A stretch of 37,432 bases of DNA from Prevotellaceae bacterium UBA6858 (GTDB taxonomy: Bacteria; Bacteroidota; Bacteroidia; Bacteroidales; Bacteroidaceae). The position numbers and the translations under genes are program-made. Positions 8,299 through 17,205 of the stretch are shown here, piece by piece (position 1 is the first letter of the stretch; every line of letters begins with the position of its first letter). The notes under the pieces are model-generated. The model was not told where the DNA came from, made no database searches, and saw nothing but the letters and a program-made list of their open reading frames with translations. Location: positions 1,940 through 39,371 of the forward strand of contig DKDC01000028.1 in assembly GCA_002451695.1 (NCBI GenBank), in the 5' to 3' direction.

Positions 8299-8855
8299 TG
8301 TTTTGCTCCTTTATATAGGTTGTCAATTTCTTTCTTGGGTACATACACATAGTTGCCTATCTGTCGTGTGGGGATGGAGTACTTGCGTATATGCGCATAC
8401 ACCGTGCTGTCATTGACCTTATACTTCTTGCTTATCTCTCCAATAGTATAGCAGTCCTTGGGCTCAAGGCTGTATAGTTTCTTCATTTGCTTAGGCTTGT
8501 CTGTAGTCTTTGGGCGAAGAGGATAGAGTTTCATAAGTTCCTCTTTGCTCACTCGTATTTGGTTCGTTCCGAGATTGATGTGAGAAATCTGACCTTTGCG
8601 TATCAGTCGATAGAGAGTGAAACGACTGATGCCAAACAAGGAGTATGCTTCCGTCACCTTGATATAGTCTTGATCCTTGGGAATGGTCTTTACCACCTTG
8701 TCAAGAAGTTTGTTTCTTTCCTCCTCATCATGCTTACGTTTCCATGCTGTTTTGGAACATTTGGGTGAGCAGTACCAGGACTCTATGGTCTTAGCCATAA
8801 ACTCCTCTCCACACACCTGACACTTGCGTACTATTTGAAATTTCGATGCTGCCAT
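8295..8855 (-). CDS. Zinc-finger and double HTH DNA-binding protein, cotranscribed with int
   Basis: The 186-residue product starts with a four-cysteine finger (CQVCGEEF... and WYCSPKCS, residues about 12-34). Two excisionase-type HTH units follow: about 61-110 (YIKVTEAYSLFGISRFTLYR, then a wing) and about 132-180 (TIGEISKKYKVNDSTVYAHI, then NYVYVPKKEIDNLY). Genes of this type are regularly found upstream of and overlapping the integrase in Bacteroidales elements, where they probably shape the recombination complex or control int. A good Bacteroidetes-type promoter lies 86 bp upstream. Confidence 0.8.
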   Translation of the reverse strand: MAASKFQIVRKCQVCGEEFMAKTIESWYCSPKCSKTAWKRKHDEEERNKLLDKVVKTIPKDQDYIKVTEAYSLFGISRFTLYRLIRKGQISHINLGTNQIRVSKEELMKLYPLRPKTTDKPKQMKKLYSLEPKDCYTIGEISKKYKVNDSTVYAHIRKYSIPTRQIGNYVYVPKKEIDNLYKGAKQ

Positions 8856-8894
8856 ATTTATTGCCTTTTCTATATAATAACGTAGAAAGAGTTC

Positions 8895-8947
8895 TTTTGT
8901 TGCACATTATCTACTATTTTGTTGCGTTACAAATATGGTACAAATAT
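8895..8947. repeat. Short direct repeats next to int operon, possible recombination end
   Basis: TTTTGTTGC occurs at 8895-8903 and 8917-8925 (22-bp step), and ACAAATAT at 8929-8936 and 8940-8947 (11-bp step). They lie between the int operon and the dnaK terminator, where the right attachment site should be. Assignment as integrase-binding sites is inference. Confidence 0.35.
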
Positions 8948-8970
8948 ACAATAAAATAACGAGAAACAAG
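8941..8970 (-). promoter_or_regulatory. Promoter of the HTH-int operon
   Basis: On the minus strand a perfect -7 box TATATTTG (8941-8948) is preceded by CTTG (8967-8970), one base off the TTTG -33 box, with an 18-bp spacer. It lies about 86 bp ahead of the start at 8855. Confidence 0.5.
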
Positions 8971-8998
8971 CATAGCTATATGCAAGTGTTAAAAACGA

Positions 8999-9033
8999 AA
9001 ATAGGGCGCAACTCATTGAGTTACACCCTATTT
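8999..9033 (-). terminator. dnaK terminator
   Basis: AAATAGGG and CCCTATTT form the base and AACTCA/TGAGTT the top of a long hairpin with two mismatches. On the minus strand it is followed by TTTTCGTTTTT. It starts 33 bp after the dnaK stop codon. Confidence 0.8.
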
Positions 9034-9065
9034 ATCTATTTGTTGTTATAGATGTTTATCTATAC

Positions 9066-11000
9066 TTACTTAACCTCCTCGAAGTCGGCGTCCTGAATAT
9101 CCTCGTCCTTCTTGGCGTCGCTTGAAGCGTTTGACTGTTGGTTTCCGCCGAAGCCCGCGCCGCCGGCAGCACCGGCACCCGGGTTAGCGCCGCCCGTTTG
9201 CTGGTACATCTGCGCACTGGCTGCCTGCCAAGCTTCATTCAGCCCCTTTATGGCAGCGTCTATCGCAGCGACATCGCCGCTCTTGTGAGCATCCTTCAAA
9301 GCCTGAAGAGCGTTTTCTATCGCAGGTTTCTTGTCGGCGGGAAGTTTGTCGCCCAGTTCCTTCAACTGGTTCTCGGTCTGGAATATCATGCTGTCCGCCT
9401 CGTTCAGTTTGTCTATGCGCTCCTTCTGCTTCTTGTCCGCCTCGGCATTCTGCTCTGCCTCGTTCTTCATGCGGTCAATTTCTTCTTTGCTAAGACCGCT
9501 CGAAGCCTCGATGCGAATTTCCTGCTCCTTGCCTGTAGCCTTGTCCTTTGCAGAAACTTTCAAAATACCGTTAGCGTCAATGTCGAACGAAACCTCTATC
9601 TGAGGAACCCCACGGCGTGCGGGGGCTATTCCCGTCAAATTGAACTGTCCGATGCTCTTGTTCTGGGCAGCCATCGGGCGTTCGCCTTGCAGCACGTGGA
9701 TTGTTACCTCCGTCTGATTGTCTGCCGCCGTTGAGAATATCTGCGCCTTTTTGCACGGTATGGTGGTGTTAGCGTCTATAAGCTTTGTCATCACGCCGCC
9801 AAGCGTCTCTATGCCGAGGGACAGCGGTGTTACGTCAAGAAGCACGATGTCGCCTACCCCACTCTCCTTATTAAGGATGGCACCCTGAATACTTGCGCCC
9901 ACGGCAACCACCTCATCGGGATTGACGCCTTTCGATGGAACTTTGCCAAAGAAGTCCTGAACAGCCTGCTGAACGGCAGGGATACGGCTGGAACCGCCAA
10001 CGAGAATAACCTCGTCTATGTCGGACGTGCTGATGTTAGCGTCTGCAATGGCCTTCTGGCAAGGTTCAAGGCAGCTTTGGATCAAGTCATGGCACAGGCT
10101 CTCGAACTTCGCACGTGTCAGGGTCTTCACCAAGTGCTTCGGCATTCCGTCAACAACCGTGATGTAAGGCAGGTTGATTTCGGTGGAAGCCGAAGACGAA
10201 AGTTCAATCTTGGCTTTTTCGGCAGCCTCTTTCACGCGCTGCATTGCCATCGGGTCTTTTGTAAGATCCGCGCCCTCCTCGCTCTTGAACTCGCCGACGA
10301 GCCAGTCCATTATCTTCTGGTCAAAGTCGTCGCCGCCAAGGTGGGTGTTGCCGTTGGTGGAAAGCACCTCGAACACACCGCCGCCAAACTCAAGGATGGA
10401 TATATCAAACGTGCCGCCGCCAAGGTCGAACACAGCTATCTTCATATCCTTCTTAGCCTTGTCGAGACCGTAAGCAAGCGCAGCCGCAGTAGGCTCGTTC
10501 ACGATACGCTTAACGTTAAGCCCGGCTATCTCGCCGGCCTCCTTGGTTGCCTGACGCTGCGAGTCGGAGAAGTATGCCGGCACAGTGATGACGGCGTCCG
10601 TCACCTTCTGACCAAGATAGTCCTCTGCGGTTTTCTTCATCTTCTGCAAAATCATTGCAGAAATCTCCTGCGGGGTGTACAGCCTTCCGTCAATGTCCAC
10701 ACGCGGGGTGTTGTTGTCGCCGCGCTCCACCTTGTAGGGCACGCGGCTTATCTCCTGCTGCACCTGGTCGTAAGTCTCACCCATAAACCTCTTTATGGAA
10801 TAGACAGTGTTTTTCGGATTGGTTACAGCCTGACGTTTTGCAGGGTCGCCCACCTTTCTCTCACCGTCTTTTGTGAACGCCACCACACTCGGAGTGGTGC
10901 GCTTGCCTTCGCTGTTTGCTATCACAACCGGCTCGTTGCCCTCAAACACGGCAACGCAGGAATTGGTTGTACCTAAGTCGATACCAATAATCTTTCCCAT
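9066..11000 (-). CDS. dnaK: Molecular chaperone DnaK (Hsp70)
   Basis: ATP-driven chaperone acting with DnaJ and GrpE on unfolded proteins in the cytoplasm. The full 644-residue protein is present. The N-terminal ATPase domain has GIDLGTTNS at residues 5-13, the phosphate-2 loop DLGGGTFD and the adenosine motif VGGSSRIPAVQ. The substrate domain starts after LLDVTPLSLGIETLGG. The C-terminal lid ends in a G/A/N-rich tail and an acidic EEVK-type terminus. It is monocistronic: dnaJ and grpE are not adjacent. No clear TAnnTTTG box is seen upstream, so a heat-shock or other promoter may be used. Confidence 0.98.
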   Translation of the reverse strand: MGKIIGIDLGTTNSCVAVFEGNEPVVIANSEGKRTTPSVVAFTKDGERKVGDPAKRQAVTNPKNTVYSIKRFMGETYDQVQQEISRVPYKVERGDNNTPRVDIDGRLYTPQEISAMILQKMKKTAEDYLGQKVTDAVITVPAYFSDSQRQATKEAGEIAGLNVKRIVNEPTAAALAYGLDKAKKDMKIAVFDLGGGTFDISILEFGGGVFEVLSTNGNTHLGGDDFDQKIMDWLVGEFKSEEGADLTKDPMAMQRVKEAAEKAKIELSSSASTEINLPYITVVDGMPKHLVKTLTRAKFESLCHDLIQSCLEPCQKAIADANISTSDIDEVILVGGSSRIPAVQQAVQDFFGKVPSKGVNPDEVVAVGASIQGAILNKESGVGDIVLLDVTPLSLGIETLGGVMTKLIDANTTIPCKKAQIFSTAADNQTEVTIHVLQGERPMAAQNKSIGQFNLTGIAPARRGVPQIEVSFDIDANGILKVSAKDKATGKEQEIRIEASSGLSKEEIDRMKNEAEQNAEADKKQKERIDKLNEADSMIFQTENQLKELGDKLPADKKPAIENALQALKDAHKSGDVAAIDAAIKGLNEAWQAASAQMYQQTGGANPGAGAAGGAGFGGNQQSNASSDAKKDEDIQDADFEEVK

Positions 11001-11238
11001 GATTTATATTCTTTTTTATTGTTATTCTTTTATGTTGTGCCGCCCGCTCTTTCGGGCAACTGCCAATACCAAAGCAATGAGCGTGCCAAAACTTTTTTGC
11101 CGCCGCAGTTTTTTGCCCGCCATGCGCCGTAACGCCGGCACATGACATTTTGGCACTCTGCCCCAAGCGCTGCTGGCAATATGCTGACCCAAATTCTCGC
11201 GCTCAGACGGCATCCTCCACACACCCATTCGGGACAGG
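11001..11238. other. dnaK upstream region
   Basis: No convincing gene. A small hairpin, GCCCG (11042-11046) and CGGGC (11053-11057), lies 42 bp ahead of the dnaK start and would be in its leader. No CIRCE-like inverted repeat was recognised. Confidence 0.4.
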
Positions 11239-11430
11239 AAAGCGCAAACGGCATCCATACCGCATAAGGCTTTGAGTCTCAAAGCAATGCACCAACAGGC
11301 ACAAGTCTATATAAGGCTTTGTGTTTCAGGGGGTTGAAATGGGCGAAAAAAGGTCTGATGTAGTTTGGATTACATCAGACATAATTTTTTCTGCATCAGA
11401 CATAGTTTTTCCCATGTCCCATGCAGCTTT
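11239..11430 (+). repeat. Interspersed 21-bp-unit repeat, copy 1, with upstream extension
   Basis: The first 70 nt (11239-11308) are identical to 16636-16705 and include the 17-bp palindrome at 11269-11285. The core at 11345-11430 is four tandem 21-bp units. In this copy unit 2 has its core as ACATCAGACAT, so units 1 and 2 form a tight 10-bp hairpin with an 8-nt loop (11353-11380). Confidence 0.85.
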
Positions 11431-11495
11431 CCAGGTGCTTGGAAAAGGGCTGCTCTGGCGGCAATACGGCAAAACCGCGCAAACCTGCGCGGTTT

Positions 11496-14400
11496 TCAGA
11501 ACTTCAGCCCCGGCAGCGAGTTAACGATGTCAACAGTCCGGACTGAGAGATTTATCACCGAGAGCAGGAGGTCGTAAATGTAAGAGGGATTCTTGTGTTC
11601 ACGGCTCCAATCGTTGGGATCGTTTATGATGAGGGATTTTGAATCCTGTGAAACCGCATACCGCTCCATAACCCACTCGATGGCGGATTTTCCGTTGACG
11701 ACATACTCATAGGCTTTCGCCGGTATGTTCTCTATGGTTATGCTTTCATTGTAAACTATGCGCGACTTGTCGGGAACGAGTTTCCCCGATTCATCCCTTA
11801 CCTTGGGGAATGTCATCTTATCGACATGATAACGGGTATATGCGGAAGCGTTCTCCTTTGCCTCCTCTTCATGTATCCCCGGAACCACGCACGGGCAAGG
11901 GGGGACTTGCTCGTAATTCAAATGCAAGCCGGCAAGAGCTTTTCCCGCCTTATAGAAGGCCATGAAGTCCTCGACATTTTCTACAATCGGAATGCGCGGC
12001 AGGGATTTCCTCAGGTCTGCCGCAAAGCGTTCACGATACTGCGGAGAATGCAACACGCCATATACGTAATAGAATATGTGCTCTTTTGTGACAGCCTTGG
12101 AATTGCCGAAACGCTTGCGCACTTCATTCAAAATCCAGTCTGACACTCCGTCGTGGCGGACGTAATCTTCAGTGCCGCCTCCGTCGTCGAACAGCGACCG
12201 CTGCACCACATCCTTTTTCTCATACCAGTACAGCGGGAAGCACTGGCTTTTCCCCACATATTCGAGGTCTGGCAAAGTGTCAGTAATCAGGCATGAGAAA
12301 TCCTTGTTCACTCCCGTGCCGCTTACGCAAATAACAATGTTTTCCGCCTCCCGGCAAGGGAAGAGATGCGGTACTCTGTACCGCATCTCGACAAGGGGGC
12401 GGTACCACAGCAGGTTTTGCCTGAAAAACGGGCGGTAGGCGGCAGTGCGGATTTCGGCCCCGGCAAAGTCATAGGCTTTGCCGCTCTTCAGGTCATTCGC
12501 CACGGCGCGCGTCCAGCTCAGTTTTGGGGAATTGAAATCGGGGCCATTGATTTTGCCCGAGGCTATGGCCTCGCGGGTCGCGTTGTAAAAATCAATGCTT
12601 TCGCGGGCTGTCTTTTCCACAGCCTTTGCCGACGAGTTGTAAGACCATGAGTCGCGCTGTGTCTTGGCCCCGTTTGTGTTGGCGGTGAAGAACGAATGGC
12701 ACGAGAGGCTGAACTTCCTGTCGGGCTCGAGCGGCAGCAGCGTGTCGAAAAGCCCGTCCCGCTGGTTAATCCAGTCATGCCTTTCCGTCGGGTTTATGGT
12801 CTGCCATTCGAGCGTGCCGCCAAATGCCGACCTGAACTTCCTCACCAGACCGAGCTTCTGCTCGCGTGTGAGATAGTCGCCGATGTCGTGGTAGTGGATG
12901 GCCGCCTTACGCCCCTGCTTTGCGGGATTCCTTACAAGGAAGGTTATTGCAATGGGAGTGCGGGAACCGCCTCCGAAGATTTTGCCACCCTCTTTGCGGG
13001 ATAATTCGCCACTCGTGCGTTGGTTTCCACGTAGGTTCAGCACATAAATGTCCGAAAATTCCGTTTCAAGGCAGGCGCGGAAACCGTCCTGCGCATTGCC
13101 GTCAATCCACGAGCCGTTGCTGATGAACGCCACTATTCCTCCGTCTGGGTTGCCGGCAATGCGGTCTGACGCCCAGCGGAAAGCCTTGATGTAACTGTCG
13201 TAAAGGGAGTTCTTGTTGGTTGCGCCGGTCTCCTTCGCATAAGTGTCGGCAATCCGCCTGTCCAATACGGGATATGACAGATTGGCCGCATTGTCATTGG
13301 CAGACTTCTGCCCCACGGAATAAGGCGGGTTGCCGATTATCACACGTATCGGGGCTTTCTTCTGCTTCTCCACCTCCTCGGAATTTTCCCTGAAAAATTC
13401 AGAGGAAAAAGATTGCTCCCCTGTTTCTGCCAGTTGGAATGTGTCCGTGAGGCAAATGCCGTCATAACTCACGTAACGGCCGGGCTTCATAAGATAATGG
13501 TACACGGCCTCTATGTTGACATCGGCAATATAATACGCAAGCAATACTATTTCATTGCAATGTATCTCATGGCGGTATTTGCGTTCCATGTCTTCGGGCT
13601 TGATAAGTCCAGACTGGAGCAGGCGTGTGATGAATGTGCCTGTTCCCGAAAACGGGTCAAGGATGTGCACATTCTCGTCCGAAAGCGTTGCGTTAAATTC
13701 GCGTTTCAGAATGTCGTTTACGGAGTGGATTATAAAGTCAACACATTCGACAGGCGTATATACGATGCCAAGTTTTTCGACAGTAAGGGGGAACGCCCCC
13801 TTGAAAAACTTCTCATAAAGGTTCTTGATAATTGTTTGCTTTCCCTCCAGGTTGTCTATATTGCCTACATTGACGCGCACGGACTCGTAAAAGGATTCCA
13901 GTCCGGCAGTGTCTTTGTCAAAACCGCCGAAAGTTTCCAGTTGCTCTATCATTTTGTGCATGGAGCGGCTTACCGCATTGTTGTTTACAAAGTCATAGTC
14001 TGCAAACAAAGCATCAAACACAGGTTGTGATATAAGATGCTGGGCCAGCATTTCAATAGCCTGCCATTCGTCCACGGATGGGTTCAAGTTGGTCTGCAGC
14101 CCTTTCAGGAATGTGTCAAATTCCGTTTTTAGCGCCGGAACTGCCGACACGAGTTTGGCAATTCTCTCCATGAACTTCTTTGCTATAAGACCTACTTTCT
14201 TTGACCAGTTTTCCCAATAAAGGCGATCTCCGCATTTTTCAACAAGTTTGGCATATATGCCCGACTGCATTTCCCCGAACCTAAGCTGTAACTGCCGGGC
14301 AACTTCCGCGTTTTCTATGTGCCTGGCATCTTGCTGGTCTTGCTTGTCAGATATGGCATTGTGTCCTATGCCCGGCCCTCCGACGACAACTTTTGATGAC

Positions 14401-16430
14401 TTGTTCCTGTTGAGTGCAATCTTGTTGACTTCCGCGTTAAAATGATCGTCATGCGAACGAAGTGCATTGAGAATGCTCCATACCGTCGCAAAATAAGTGT
14501 TTTTGCTCAAGGCATCTTCGGGCTTCACGTCCGAAGGCACTACCACGGGAATGATAATGTAACCATATTTCTTTTCGTCAGGCTGTCCCTTTCGGAAATT
14601 CCGCATTACGCGACCCACCGACTGCACCACATCAACTTGCGAATTTCTGGAGGAAAGAAACAAGACGGCATCGAGCGCCGGAACATCGATACCCTCGGAA
14701 AGGCAACGGACATTTGTCAATATGCGGCATTCTTTTTCGCCTATATTCTCATCAGCGAGCCACGCCAGTTGCTCATTGCGAACTTGTGAGTTCATAGAGC
14801 CGTCAATATGCCGGGCTTGCACTTCCACGACTTTCCTTCTTTCTTCCTCACTAATGGAATCGCGATATATTTCACAAATGGCCGGCAGCACTTCCGCCGT
14901 GTTTACAGAAGTGCCGGGCGATTGGCTGTCCCCTATGGCGGAACAGAAGGCGATGGCCCTGTGCATTACGGTCGGGTCTGCATCCCAGGTGGCGTTTTTG
15001 TCGCCACGGATAATTTTGGAAAGCCCATTCACAATGCCGATTAGCTTTGAGGTGTCGTCAAAATTCAATTCTGCCTTGCTGGGGTCTTTAATTTCTTTAA
15101 TGATTTTCTCTGACAAATCATTTTCGTTCACAGTAAGCACGAGGACTTTGTAGTCGGTGAGAAGCCCATGCTCTACCGCGTATGAGAAATTGACACGGAA
15201 AAATTCCTCCCCGTAAAGTTTAGGGTCATCCATGGAGCAAAGAACCGCATCTTTCTCGGAAGCCTTAATCTTTGCGGATTGTCCGTACAGGCGTGGGGTT
15301 GCCGTCATGTAGAGACGTTTGCCGCCCTTGATATATTCCGCATCGTGTATCTTGGTAAAATTACTTTCATCCCTGTCTGAAAGCTTCACTCCGGTTGTCC
15401 TGTGCGCTTCATCGCAAACTATCAGGTCGAACTTTCCATACGCCCCGGCTGTTTGTTTAAGCATTTCAATTTGCGCAGTATGTATGGCCTCTATGGACTG
15501 ATACGTTGAAAACACAACTGTCAGTCCGTCATGGTTTTTATATAAGTTCAACTGCCTTGCAATGCTCTTTGGATTTGTGGTTGCAGGAACAGCGAGGTCA
15601 ACAACACTTTCTTGCGCATCGTCAAAATCTTTCTTTATCTTGCGTGAGGCGCGGCTGTCCGAGCAAATGCAAATGCCCTTGATCGGATTTGACGCATCTG
15701 CACACCACGCATTAAGGCTTTGCCCCAAAAGAGAAATGGAAGGCACCATGAAAAGCACCAAACCCTTATTGTGCAGCAAATCCTCGGCAATTTTCAGTGC
15801 CGTATATGTCTTTCCCGTACCGCAAGCCATGATAAGCTTGCCCCTGTCATGGCTTTGGAAATAACCGTGTGCGGCAGAAACCGCCCTGAGCTGGTGCTCA
15901 CGCGGCTGTTTGCCCGGCAGCACGGCTTCCTTTCCCTTAAGGCCGTCCATGAGCAGTTGCCAGTCAACCGGGGAGTTTTGCAAATCGGCGACACCCACGC
16001 GGTTGAACGGCGGATTTTGGTTTTGTATTGCATCCTCGGCATTTTTTCCCCAATGGTTCGTAGTTGAAATCCACATCCGTTTTGCAAACGGAGTAGTTTG
16101 CAAAGTCTCCGAATCTTTGAATTGGCGGCTTGATGTTGCAAGGAAAGAATCTACAGCCGACTTGTCAATAACCGAATCTTCCTGATAGCATTTACATTGA
16201 ACCGCCCAATAATCGCCCTCTTCGGTACGTGCAACAAGATCTATGCCTGTATCATTTCCTCCAAGATCCGCACGGCTTGGAAAATCCTCCCACAACCACA
16301 CTTCTGTAAGGTTAGAATACCGAGGGTCTGAAAGCAACCATGAGCGCATCAAACGCTCGAACTGTGTACCCTTGTCTTTTTGCGTAAAGGACTCCGTTCT
16401 GAATTTACGTAGTATATCGTTAAAAGTCAT
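11496..16430 (-). CDS. Type ISP-like single-polypeptide restriction-modification enzyme
   Basis: One 1644-residue chain holds all parts of a Type ISP enzyme. First is an Mrr-like PD-(D/E)xK nuclease (GID with D64, then AVQCKC with Q78 and K80). Next is an SF2 helicase/translocase: Walker A ACGTGKT at about 202-208, DEAH at 340-343, TATPRL and QSVGRVMR near 604-610. An alpha-helical coupler follows, then an N6-adenine methylase (motif I DPFSGTGTF at 925-933, motif IV NPPY at 1034-1037). A C-terminal target-recognition part completes it. Known relatives such as LlaBIII recognise an asymmetric site, methylate one strand, translocate and cut when two enzymes collide. I start at the ATG at 16430 rather than a TTG nine bases upstream. 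The gene stands alone and is flanked by long direct repeats. Confidence 0.88.
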   Translation of the reverse strand: MTFNDILRKFRTESFTQKDKGTQFERLMRSWLLSDPRYSNLTEVWLWEDFPSRADLGGNDTGIDLVARTEEGDYWAVQCKCYQEDSVIDKSAVDSFLATSSRQFKDSETLQTTPFAKRMWISTTNHWGKNAEDAIQNQNPPFNRVGVADLQNSPVDWQLLMDGLKGKEAVLPGKQPREHQLRAVSAAHGYFQSHDRGKLIMACGTGKTYTALKIAEDLLHNKGLVLFMVPSISLLGQSLNAWCADASNPIKGICICSDSRASRKIKKDFDDAQESVVDLAVPATTNPKSIARQLNLYKNHDGLTVVFSTYQSIEAIHTAQIEMLKQTAGAYGKFDLIVCDEAHRTTGVKLSDRDESNFTKIHDAEYIKGGKRLYMTATPRLYGQSAKIKASEKDAVLCSMDDPKLYGEEFFRVNFSYAVEHGLLTDYKVLVLTVNENDLSEKIIKEIKDPSKAELNFDDTSKLIGIVNGLSKIIRGDKNATWDADPTVMHRAIAFCSAIGDSQSPGTSVNTAEVLPAICEIYRDSISEEERRKVVEVQARHIDGSMNSQVRNEQLAWLADENIGEKECRILTNVRCLSEGIDVPALDAVLFLSSRNSQVDVVQSVGRVMRNFRKGQPDEKKYGYIIIPVVVPSDVKPEDALSKNTYFATVWSILNALRSHDDHFNAEVNKIALNRNKSSKVVVGGPGIGHNAISDKQDQQDARHIENAEVARQLQLRFGEMQSGIYAKLVEKCGDRLYWENWSKKVGLIAKKFMERIAKLVSAVPALKTEFDTFLKGLQTNLNPSVDEWQAIEMLAQHLISQPVFDALFADYDFVNNNAVSRSMHKMIEQLETFGGFDKDTAGLESFYESVRVNVGNIDNLEGKQTIIKNLYEKFFKGAFPLTVEKLGIVYTPVECVDFIIHSVNDILKREFNATLSDENVHILDPFSGTGTFITRLLQSGLIKPEDMERKYRHEIHCNEIVLLAYYIADVNIEAVYHYLMKPGRYVSYDGICLTDTFQLAETGEQSFSSEFFRENSEEVEKQKKAPIRVIIGNPPYSVGQKSANDNAANLSYPVLDRRIADTYAKETGATNKNSLYDSYIKAFRWASDRIAGNPDGGIVAFISNGSWIDGNAQDGFRACLETEFSDIYVLNLRGNQRTSGELSRKEGGKIFGGGSRTPIAITFLVRNPAKQGRKAAIHYHDIGDYLTREQKLGLVRKFRSAFGGTLEWQTINPTERHDWINQRDGLFDTLLPLEPDRKFSLSCHSFFTANTNGAKTQRDSWSYNSSAKAVEKTARESIDFYNATREAIASGKINGPDFNSPKLSWTRAVANDLKSGKAYDFAGAEIRTAAYRPFFRQNLLWYRPLVEMRYRVPHLFPCREAENIVICVSGTGVNKDFSCLITDTLPDLEYVGKSQCFPLYWYEKKDVVQRSLFDDGGGTEDYVRHDGVSDWILNEVRKRFGNSKAVTKEHIFYYVYGVLHSPQYRERFAADLRKSLPRIPIVENVEDFMAFYKAGKALAGLHLNYEQVPPCPCVVPGIHEEEAKENASAYTRYHVDKMTFPKVRDESGKLVPDKSRIVYNESITIENIPAKAYEYVVNGKSAIEWVMERYAVSQDSKSLIINDPNDWSREHKNPSYIYDLLLSVINLSVRTVDIVNSLPGLKF

Positions 16431-16559
16431 AGCTGTCAAAAAAAATCCTACTGCTGTTGAAGGTTAGCCACCCCATTGCGACAGCAATAAAGAACATCCT
16501 TTTTATTCCTGCGCCTAATCTGTTTTTGCCAGTTTTGCAGAGCTTTTCGATTTATTCCA

Positions 16560-16567
16560 CAAAGATA
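16560..16567 (-). promoter_or_regulatory. -7 box of the Type ISP gene
   Basis: TATCTTTG on the minus strand is a perfect TAnnTTTG box about 130 bp ahead of the start. No clear TTTG is found at the right distance, so only the -7 element is supported. Confidence 0.4.
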
Positions 16568-16635
16568 GAAAATATACTTGGAAAACACATCTAATACTTG
16601 ATATTAAAAGTATTATTCACCAGTTTGGGACAAGT

Positions 16636-16832
16636 AAAGCGCAAACGGCATCCATACCGCATAAGGCTTTGAGTCTCAAAGCAATGCACCAACAGGCACA
16701 AGTCTGTATAAAGCTTTGTGTTTCAGATGTTTGAAATGGGCAAAAAAAGGTCTGATGTAGTTTTAATTATGTCTGATATAATTTTTTCTACATCAGACAT
16801 AGTTTTTCCTATGTCCTATGTAGTTTTCGGGG
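16636..16832 (+). repeat. Interspersed 21-bp-unit repeat, copy 2, with upstream extension
   Basis: Direct repeat of copy 1: 70 identical nt (16636-16705, with the palindrome at 16666-16682) and then a similar core at 16742-16832. Here unit 2 has the core as ATGTCTGATAT and the stem forms between unit 1 (16750-16760) and unit 3 (16788-16798), 11 bp with a 27-nt loop. Confidence 0.85.
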
Positions 16833-17144
16833 CATTTGCGGGTGCGTGATTGCGCTTGAAGGAAAATTCCCTTTGGTCGCATTTGCAAATAGCGCAATCC
16901 TGTTTTGTTTTTTAGAGGTTTCTTACCACAAATTCTATTATTAGCATCATTTCGCATTTACAAAAAAGAAAATTATATGTTGGCATAAGTCCGTGTAATC
17001 CATACGTGGATTGATTATAAACTTCAGATATTAGGGTGTAATTGTTTTCGAGGAGGTGAAGCAATTATATGTTGGCGTGTATATAAACACTGAAAAAAAA
17101 CGAAGTCATGCGACCGAAACTTGCAGATTTTCGGTTGTACGGCT
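16833..17144. other. Leader region ahead of the Type IIG-like gene
   Basis: No gene is supported. AATTATATGTTGGC occurs twice (16971-16984 and 17063-17076). The second is preceded by AGGAGGT (17051-17057) and opens a five-codon frame MLACI; the first opens MLA and a stop. The frame of the main gene is open from a GTG at 17056, but the promoter at 17145-17175 and the residue composition argue for the start at 17206. Confidence 0.4.
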
Positions 17145-17175
17145 TTTGTGCATTCGGCAGATATATGTACCTTTG
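17145..17175 (+). promoter_or_regulatory. Promoter of the Type IIG-like gene
   Basis: TTTG at 17145-17148, a 19-bp spacer and TACCTTTG at 17168-17175 match the Bacteroidetes -33/-7 consensus exactly. Transcription would begin near 17182, about 25 nt before the ATG at 17206, which decides the start codon. Confidence 0.75.
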
Positions 17176-17205
17176 AAACAAATTAAATGCGTTGGCGATT
17201 GTTTC

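Larger units (their letters stand above)
1..8990. mobile_element. Mobilizable integrative element, left end not resolved
   Basis: The block holds a tyrosine recombinase, an excisionase-like HTH protein, a relaxase, a relaxosome accessory protein and two replication/primase-like proteins, nearly all on the minus strand with short gaps or overlaps. It has no type IV secretion genes, so it would be mobilized by a helper element rather than self-transmissible. It is visibly more A+T-rich than the dnaK and his regions. The right end lies between the HTH gene (start 8855) and the dnaK terminator (from 8999). The left end may lie outside the window: the AlbA_2-type gene at the left edge could be cargo or flanking host DNA. 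I could not identify att repeats. Confidence 0.75.

Noticed and set aside
8855..9066. tRNA gene as the integration target
   Set aside because: No cloverleaf or CCA end was found; the gap holds only short repeats, a promoter and the dnaK terminator.
10077..10976. Long plus-strand frame of 299 codons opposite dnaK
   Set aside because: It is antisense to a conserved dnaK and rich in His, Leu and Val as expected for the complement of a G+C-rich gene.
11022..11282. Overlapping frames of 74-90 codons upstream of dnaK
   Set aside because: They overlap each other and the duplicated repeat lead-in, have Cys/Arg-rich shadow-like composition and no recognisable domain.
11345..11430. 21-bp-unit repeat read as a CRISPR or insertion sequence
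   Set aside because: There are only four short units with no unique spacers and no transposase in any copy.
17056..17205. N-terminal extension of the Type IIG-like protein from a GTG
   Set aside because: A consensus promoter lies inside it at 17145-17175 and the extension does not look like part of the nuclease domain.
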